Positions 5,152 through 8,352 of a DNA stretch of 8,352 bases are shown piece after piece. The translations under genes were made by a program, and so were the position numbers. The DNA is from CAZGQY01 sp964528035 (GTDB lineage: Bacteria > Pseudomonadota > Gammaproteobacteria > Methylococcales > UBA1147), in contig CAZGQY010000178.1 of the NCBI GenBank assembly GCA_964528035.1, forward strand, positions 1 through 8,352, read 5' to 3'. The notes under the pieces are model-generated. The model worked only from the letters and a program-made list of their open reading frames with translations. It ran no database searches and had not been told where the DNA came from. Position 1 is the first letter of the stretch, and each line of letters opens with the position of its first letter.

Positions 5152-6261
5152 TTAGGGGGTGAAAGTCATATTAAAATCCAAGGCATCAATAATCAATTTT
5201 GCTGTTTGTGTGTTTCCGTGAGGGCTTAGGTGACCGATAGAGCCATCCGGGCGGTGTACGTAATAGTGCTTGGAAATAGTTTCATTGTTTTGCGAGATTC
5301 TGAATGCCTTGGCCAGATCAATATATTGAATATTTAATTTTTTATAAATACCGATCAAATGTGAAGAAACATTCTGGTACCAGACAGAAGGTGTTTCGTG
5401 GAATTCCTTTCCGTTTGGAAATTGGACGACTAACAACTTCGTCTGAGTCGAATTCAGGTTTGCAATTAATAATTGCAAACTGTGAGTAATCACTTTGTCT
5501 ATTTTGATCAATTGGGTTTCTCTGCCTATGAACTGGGTTTTCAGGCGCAATGATAGATTTTTTATCAAAGCCAATGAGTATATTTCGCCATTAGCCTGTT
5601 TCCGTATTCTCGATAATTCGTCCTCGGGTTTGGGCACCGGTTGATTGAATAATTCGAAATGGCCGTCCATCTTTAGCGTGAAAACCGGTTTGGAGTAGGC
5701 AAAAAATGGAACGCTGGTTCTTTCGTAGTCCTCAATGTAAATGCCCAAAATAACAATGTGTGGATGATACAGGGAACCGAAATTTATGTATTTCAGGATC
5801 GCTTGGTCGATGCCATAACCTGGAACGCCCATGTTGATGGTTTCTGTATTCGCAACGACTTGTTCGAGGCGGGCAGAGAACGACTCGTGGTCTTGTACAT
5901 CATTGCCGAATGTGAATGAATCACCAATGGTGACAATGCGGAGTATTCCGCTGTCAGGTAGATCGGTGTACTGTTTATTGCCGCGAGCACGATTACCCTT
6001 AATATCAAAATCCCATCCCAGCAGTGGGTCATGATTTTGATTTTCTGTTATGCCGTCTGCGTGCTTATCTAGGAATATGCTTTCGTATTTTATTTTCGAA
6101 AATTGCGGATAATGTTGTAATCCACTGTACAGTTTTGCTCTATCGAAGGTCATCCTCAATGTGATTTCCAGTAGAAGTAAGGAAATAATGAGTATGATCA
6201 GTACTGCGAAACATTGCTTTGCAGTAATTATTATCCAGTTTGGTAACCCGTGTGTTTTCAA
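5152..6261 (-). CDS. Membrane-anchored SGNH/GDSL-family hydrolase
   Basis: This is a 369-residue protein. A hydrophobic segment at about 10-32 (WIIITAKQ to LLLLEITL) is a likely uncleaved N-terminal anchor, placing the catalytic domain in the periplasm. Block I is TIGDSFTFG (111-119, nucleophile Ser115), block II NMGVPGYG (143-150), and near the C-terminus HLSPHG (344-349) supplies the likely catalytic histidine, His344, with Asp339 five residues before it. The block III region reads GIYIEDYERT (173-182) rather than the textbook Gly-x-Asn-Asp. Family members act as esterases or acyl/acetyl transferases on carbohydrates and lipids; the substrate here is not evident. The start is TTG, since an in-frame TAA lies just upstream and no other start precedes the anchor. 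The gene appears to stand alone, with 212 bp to dapE upstream. Confidence 0.82.
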   Translation of the reverse strand: MKTHGLPNWIIITAKQCFAVLIILIISLLLLEITLRMTFDRAKLYSGLQHYPQFSKIKYESIFLDKHADGITENQNHDPLLGWDFDIKGNRARGNKQYTDLPDSGILRIVTIGDSFTFGNDVQDHESFSARLEQVVANTETINMGVPGYGIDQAILKYINFGSLYHPHIVILGIYIEDYERTSVPFFAYSKPVFTLKMDGHFELFNQPVPKPEDELSRIRKQANGEIYSLALIKNLSLRLKTQFIGRETQLIKIDKVITHSLQLLIANLNSTQTKLLVVQFPNGKEFHETPSVWYQNVSSHLIGIYKKLNIQYIDLAKAFRISQNNETISKHYYVHRPDGSIGHLSPHGNTQTAKLIIDALDFNMTFTP

Positions 6262-6295
6262 GGTTAATTATTACCGTCGATTGAAATTGTGGCAC

Positions 6296-6324
6296 ATTGT
6301 ATTGCGCGTGGCTGACGCAAACAA
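6296..6324 (-). promoter_or_regulatory. Candidate promoter for the SGNH hydrolase gene
   Basis: On the minus strand, TTGTTT (6324-6319) and TACAAT (6301-6296) are separated by exactly 17 bases, resembling a sigma-70 -35/-10 pair with a good -10 (5 of 6) and a weak -35 (3 of 6). Transcription would begin about 25-30 bases before the TTG start at 6261. The 212-bp gap after dapE also supports a separate promoter. Elsewhere in 6262-6473 I see only an AT-rich palindrome around 6376-6389 and AAGGTACCTT at 6464-6473, neither a clear terminator. Confidence 0.35.
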
Positions 6325-6473
6325 TAGGCGGAACCAATGGCTGGTATTTGAGGGAGTTCCGGGAAAAGTGAGTTGAAATAAAATTATTTTACTTTTGTGG
6401 TGCCTATTTATTTGCAGGCTTAAAATTGAGTTGCCAGTACAATATAATGCAAAATCGTAGCTCAAGGTACCTT

Positions 6474-7607
6474 CTAATTATTAACGAGTAGTGTATACAG
6501 GATCTTTTCATATATATCAGAGAGCGTATCAACATCTTCTAAAGCAACTTTTTCATTGACCTTATGGATGCTTTCGTTACTTGGGCCCAGCTCGACGACC
6601 TGGGCTCCGGTGGGTGCGACAAAGCGCCCGTCGGATGTGCCGCCGCCGGTTTCAAGGCGGGTATTTTGTCCTGTAACCGATAAGATGGCGTTGCTGGTTG
6701 CGTCGATCAGGTCGCGTTCCAGAGTAATAAACGGGTTCCCCGAAAGCCGCCAATTCAGTTCATAGTGCAGGTTATTCTGGTCGAGAATTGTATGTACCCG
6801 TTCGCGCAGAGTGGATTCGTCGAGCTCCGATGAGAAACGCAGGTTGAAATGAACCTTCAGTACACCGGGTATGATGTTTTCTGCTCCGGTTCCAGCCTGT
6901 ATATTGGAAATCTGAAAGCTGGTTGGAGGGAAAAATTCGTTTCCGTTATCCCAGACTTCCGTTGTTAGTGCCTGAAGTATGGGTGCGAAACGATGTACTG
7001 GGTTTTCAGCAAGATGTGGATAAGCCACATGTCCCTGTGTACCCAATACTGTTAACACTCCACACAAAGAGCCGCGTCGGCCGATTTTTATGGTATCGCC
7101 GACACTCACTTCGCTTGATGGTTCTCCGACCAGACACCAGTCAATAATTTCGTTACGCGCTTGTAAACATTCGATAACTTTGCATACACCATGAGTGGCG
7201 ATACCTTCTTCATCACTGGTTAATAATAATGAAATCGAGCCATTTGGTTCGGGGATTGCGCTGCAAAATCGTTCGCAGGCTGTGATAAATGCGGCAACGC
7301 CGGATTTCATATCTGCTGCACCGCGCCCATATAAATAGTGGCGCCGTACGGTGGGTTCGAAGGGTGGTGATGTCCATGCGTCCAGAGGCCCTGGAGGGAC
7401 TACATCCGTATGTCCCAAAAATGTGAATAAGGGCGCTTTGTTTCCTTTTCGTAACCAAATATTGCGGGTATCTTCGAAATCCAGCCACTCTGTCTGAAAT
7501 CCATGTTTTTCAAGTCGGGCGGAAACGATATCCATGCAACCAGCATCGTTTGGAGTGACTGATGGACAACTGATCAATTGGCGTAATAGCGACAAGGTTT
7601 CATTCAT
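6474..7607 (-). CDS. dapE: Succinyl-diaminopimelate desuccinylase
   Basis: DapE hydrolyses N-succinyl-L,L-diaminopimelate to succinate and L,L-diaminopimelate in the cytoplasm, in the succinylase branch leading to lysine and peptidoglycan. The 377-residue length is normal. The di-zinc M20 peptidase residues are all visible: His66 and Asp68 in FLGHTDVVPPG, Asp99 in GRGAADMKSG, catalytic Glu133 and Glu134 in SDEEG, Glu162 in VGEPSS and His348 in NESIHKVNE. GRRGSLCGVLTV and QGHVAYPH mark the dimerisation region. The ATG start overlaps the stop of the upstream gene as ATGA, and no clear ribosome binding site precedes it, so translation is probably coupled. It is the last gene of the dapD operon. 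Confidence 0.97.
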   Translation of the reverse strand: MNETLSLLRQLISCPSVTPNDAGCMDIVSARLEKHGFQTEWLDFEDTRNIWLRKGNKAPLFTFLGHTDVVPPGPLDAWTSPPFEPTVRRHYLYGRGAADMKSGVAAFITACERFCSAIPEPNGSISLLLTSDEEGIATHGVCKVIECLQARNEIIDWCLVGEPSSEVSVGDTIKIGRRGSLCGVLTVLGTQGHVAYPHLAENPVHRFAPILQALTTEVWDNGNEFFPPTSFQISNIQAGTGAENIIPGVLKVHFNLRFSSELDESTLRERVHTILDQNNLHYELNWRLSGNPFITLERDLIDATSNAILSVTGQNTRLETGGGTSDGRFVAPTGAQVVELGPSNESIHKVNEKVALEDVDTLSDIYEKILYTLLVNN

Positions 7608-7945
7608 AGAATTTGTTGGTACTGGTCTGGCGAAAAACCAATTAAAATATTTTTGCCGCTTTCCAGTACCGGTCGCTTGATGAGCGTTGGTTGCTCCAGC
7701 ATCAATAATTTGGCCTTCTCAGTATCAAGGTTTTCTCTCTGAGACGCGGACAATTGACGCCAACTTGTGCTCCTGCGGTTGATCATATTCGACCAGCCGA
7801 GTTCCATTTCCAGTCGATTTAACAGCGATTCGTTGAGTCCATCTTCGCGAAAATCATGGAAGGCATAGTCGATATTTCGACTATCCAACCATTTTCGGGT
7901 TCGCCTAACCGTGTCGCAGTTTTTTATTCCGTAGAGTTTGATCAT
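7604..7945 (-). CDS. ArsC/Spx-family protein, YffB type
   Basis: This 113-residue protein has a thioredoxin-like fold of the ArsC/Spx family. It begins MIKLYGIKNCDTVRRTRKWL, with the single family cysteine Cys10 followed by Asp-Thr, and carries the late LIKRPVLE motif (Arg91-Pro92) typical of the group. It lacks the second cysteine of a CXXC redox pair. YffB-like proteins are assigned to glutathione-dependent thiol reduction, but their substrate is poorly known, and a true arsenate reductase role is unlikely without arsenic genes nearby. The gene sits 15 bp after dapD and overlaps dapE by 4 bp, an arrangement I recall from other gammaproteobacteria. No strong ribosome binding site is seen before the ATG. 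Confidence 0.88.
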   Translation of the reverse strand: MIKLYGIKNCDTVRRTRKWLDSRNIDYAFHDFREDGLNESLLNRLEMELGWSNMINRRSTSWRQLSASQRENLDTEKAKLLMLEQPTLIKRPVLESGKNILIGFSPDQYQQIL

Positions 7946-7960
7946 GGTTTTTCGAGTTTA

Positions 7961-8352
7961 TTAGTCGCGCAACAATTCATTTAGCCCAACTTTGCCGCGG
8001 GTTTTTTCGTCTACTTGTTTGATGATGACTGCGCAATAAAGGCTGTGACTGCCATCTTGTGCTGGAAGGTTTCCGGATACCACGACCGATCCGGCTGGAA
8101 TTCGGCCATAACTGATTTCTCCGGTAGATCTGTTATAAATCTTGGTGCTTTGTCCAATATACACGCCCATGGAAATAACAGACCCCTGTTCGACGACAAC
8201 CCCTTCGACGACTTCGGAACGAGCCCCGATAAAGCAATTGTCTTCAATAATTGTAGGTCCTGCCTGCAAGGGTTCGAGTACACCTCCAATACCGACACCG
8301 CCGGATAGATGCACGTTCTTTCCGATTTGAGCGCAGGAGCCTACGGTTGCCC
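7961..8352 (-). CDS. dapD: Tetrahydrodipicolinate N-succinyltransferase, C-terminal part (cut by window edge)
   Basis: DapD transfers succinyl from succinyl-CoA to tetrahydrodipicolinate, the step that commits the pathway later continued by DapE. The frame is open to the window edge, so about 130 C-terminal residues are seen. They form the left-handed beta-helix of hexapeptide repeats (VGSCAQIGKNVHLSGGVGIG, then IIEDNCFIGARSEVVEGVVV and GSVISMGVYIGQSTKIY) and the conserved tail with YGRIPAGSVVVSG, SLYCAVIIKQVDEKTR and KVGLNELLRD. The match is close to textbook DapD. The N-terminal domain and promoter lie outside the window. The stop TAA at 7961-7963 is 15 bp from the next gene of the operon. 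Confidence 0.97.
   Translation of the reverse strand, partial: ATVGSCAQIGKNVHLSGGVGIGGVLEPLQAGPTIIEDNCFIGARSEVVEGVVVEQGSVISMGVYIGQSTKIYNRSTGEISYGRIPAGSVVVSGNLPAQDGSHSLYCAVIIKQVDEKTRGKVGLNELLRD

Noticed and set aside
6290..6305. Sigma-54-like promoter on the plus strand (TGGCAC followed by TTGC)
   Set aside because: The spacing between the GG and GC elements is 11, not the required 10, and no plus-strand gene lies downstream. It also overlaps the better sigma-70-like candidate on the minus strand.
7604..7945. Arsenate reductase (arsC) with an arsenic resistance role
   Set aside because: The family resemblance is real, but the gene is embedded in the dap operon with no arsenic genes nearby, and its motifs fit the YffB/Spx branch.
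8015..8308. 97-codon plus-strand open frame
   Set aside because: It is antisense to dapD, whose hexapeptide repeats are unmistakable.

Overview
The window looks like chromosomal DNA from a moderately AT-rich gammaproteobacterium. The right-hand genes are typical diaminopimelate/lysine pathway genes of that class, in the order dapD, a Spx/ArsC-like (YffB-type) gene, dapE. The left-hand signalling genes resemble partner-switching regulators known from Pseudomonas and relatives. I cannot name the species; a marine Cellvibrionales/Alteromonadales-type organism is a guess from gene content.

Layout. Bases 1-530 carry no intact gene. They hold the end of one palindromic repeat, a cluster of overlapping hairpins and what may be a decayed coding fragment on the minus strand. 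Bases 531-2899 are a plus-strand operon: a soluble PAS-containing histidine kinase, then a response regulator whose output domain is an RsbW-like (anti-sigma/serine kinase) ATPase. A second, complete repeat copy starts inside the stop codon of the response regulator. Facing this operon on the minus strand is a short STAS protein (3336-3641), an anti-sigma factor antagonist of the HsbA/SpoIIAA type with the phosphorylatable Asp-Ser-Ser motif. Divergent from it is a nucleoside-phosphorylase-like gene (3989-4798), followed 5 bp later by a third repeat copy. The rest is on the minus strand: a membrane-anchored SGNH/GDSL hydrolase (5152-6261), then dapE (6474-7607), the YffB-like gene (7604-7945) and the 3' part of dapD (7961 to the window edge).

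How the genes may work together. The kinase, the REC-RsbW-like regulator and the STAS protein together make a plausible relay. A signal sensed by the PAS kinase phosphorylates the receiver domain, which tunes a serine kinase, which phosphorylates the STAS protein, which then binds or releases a downstream partner. No sigma factor and no PP2C phosphatase is in the window, so the output is unknown. dapD, the YffB-like gene and dapE are tightly packed (15-bp gap, then a 4-bp ATGA overlap) and form a housekeeping operon for the succinylase branch of lysine and peptidoglycan precursor synthesis.

The most distinctive non-coding feature is a roughly 163-bp, nearly palindromic repeat family in three copies. 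Two copies lie directly at the 3' ends of genes, and the copies bracket the signalling genes.
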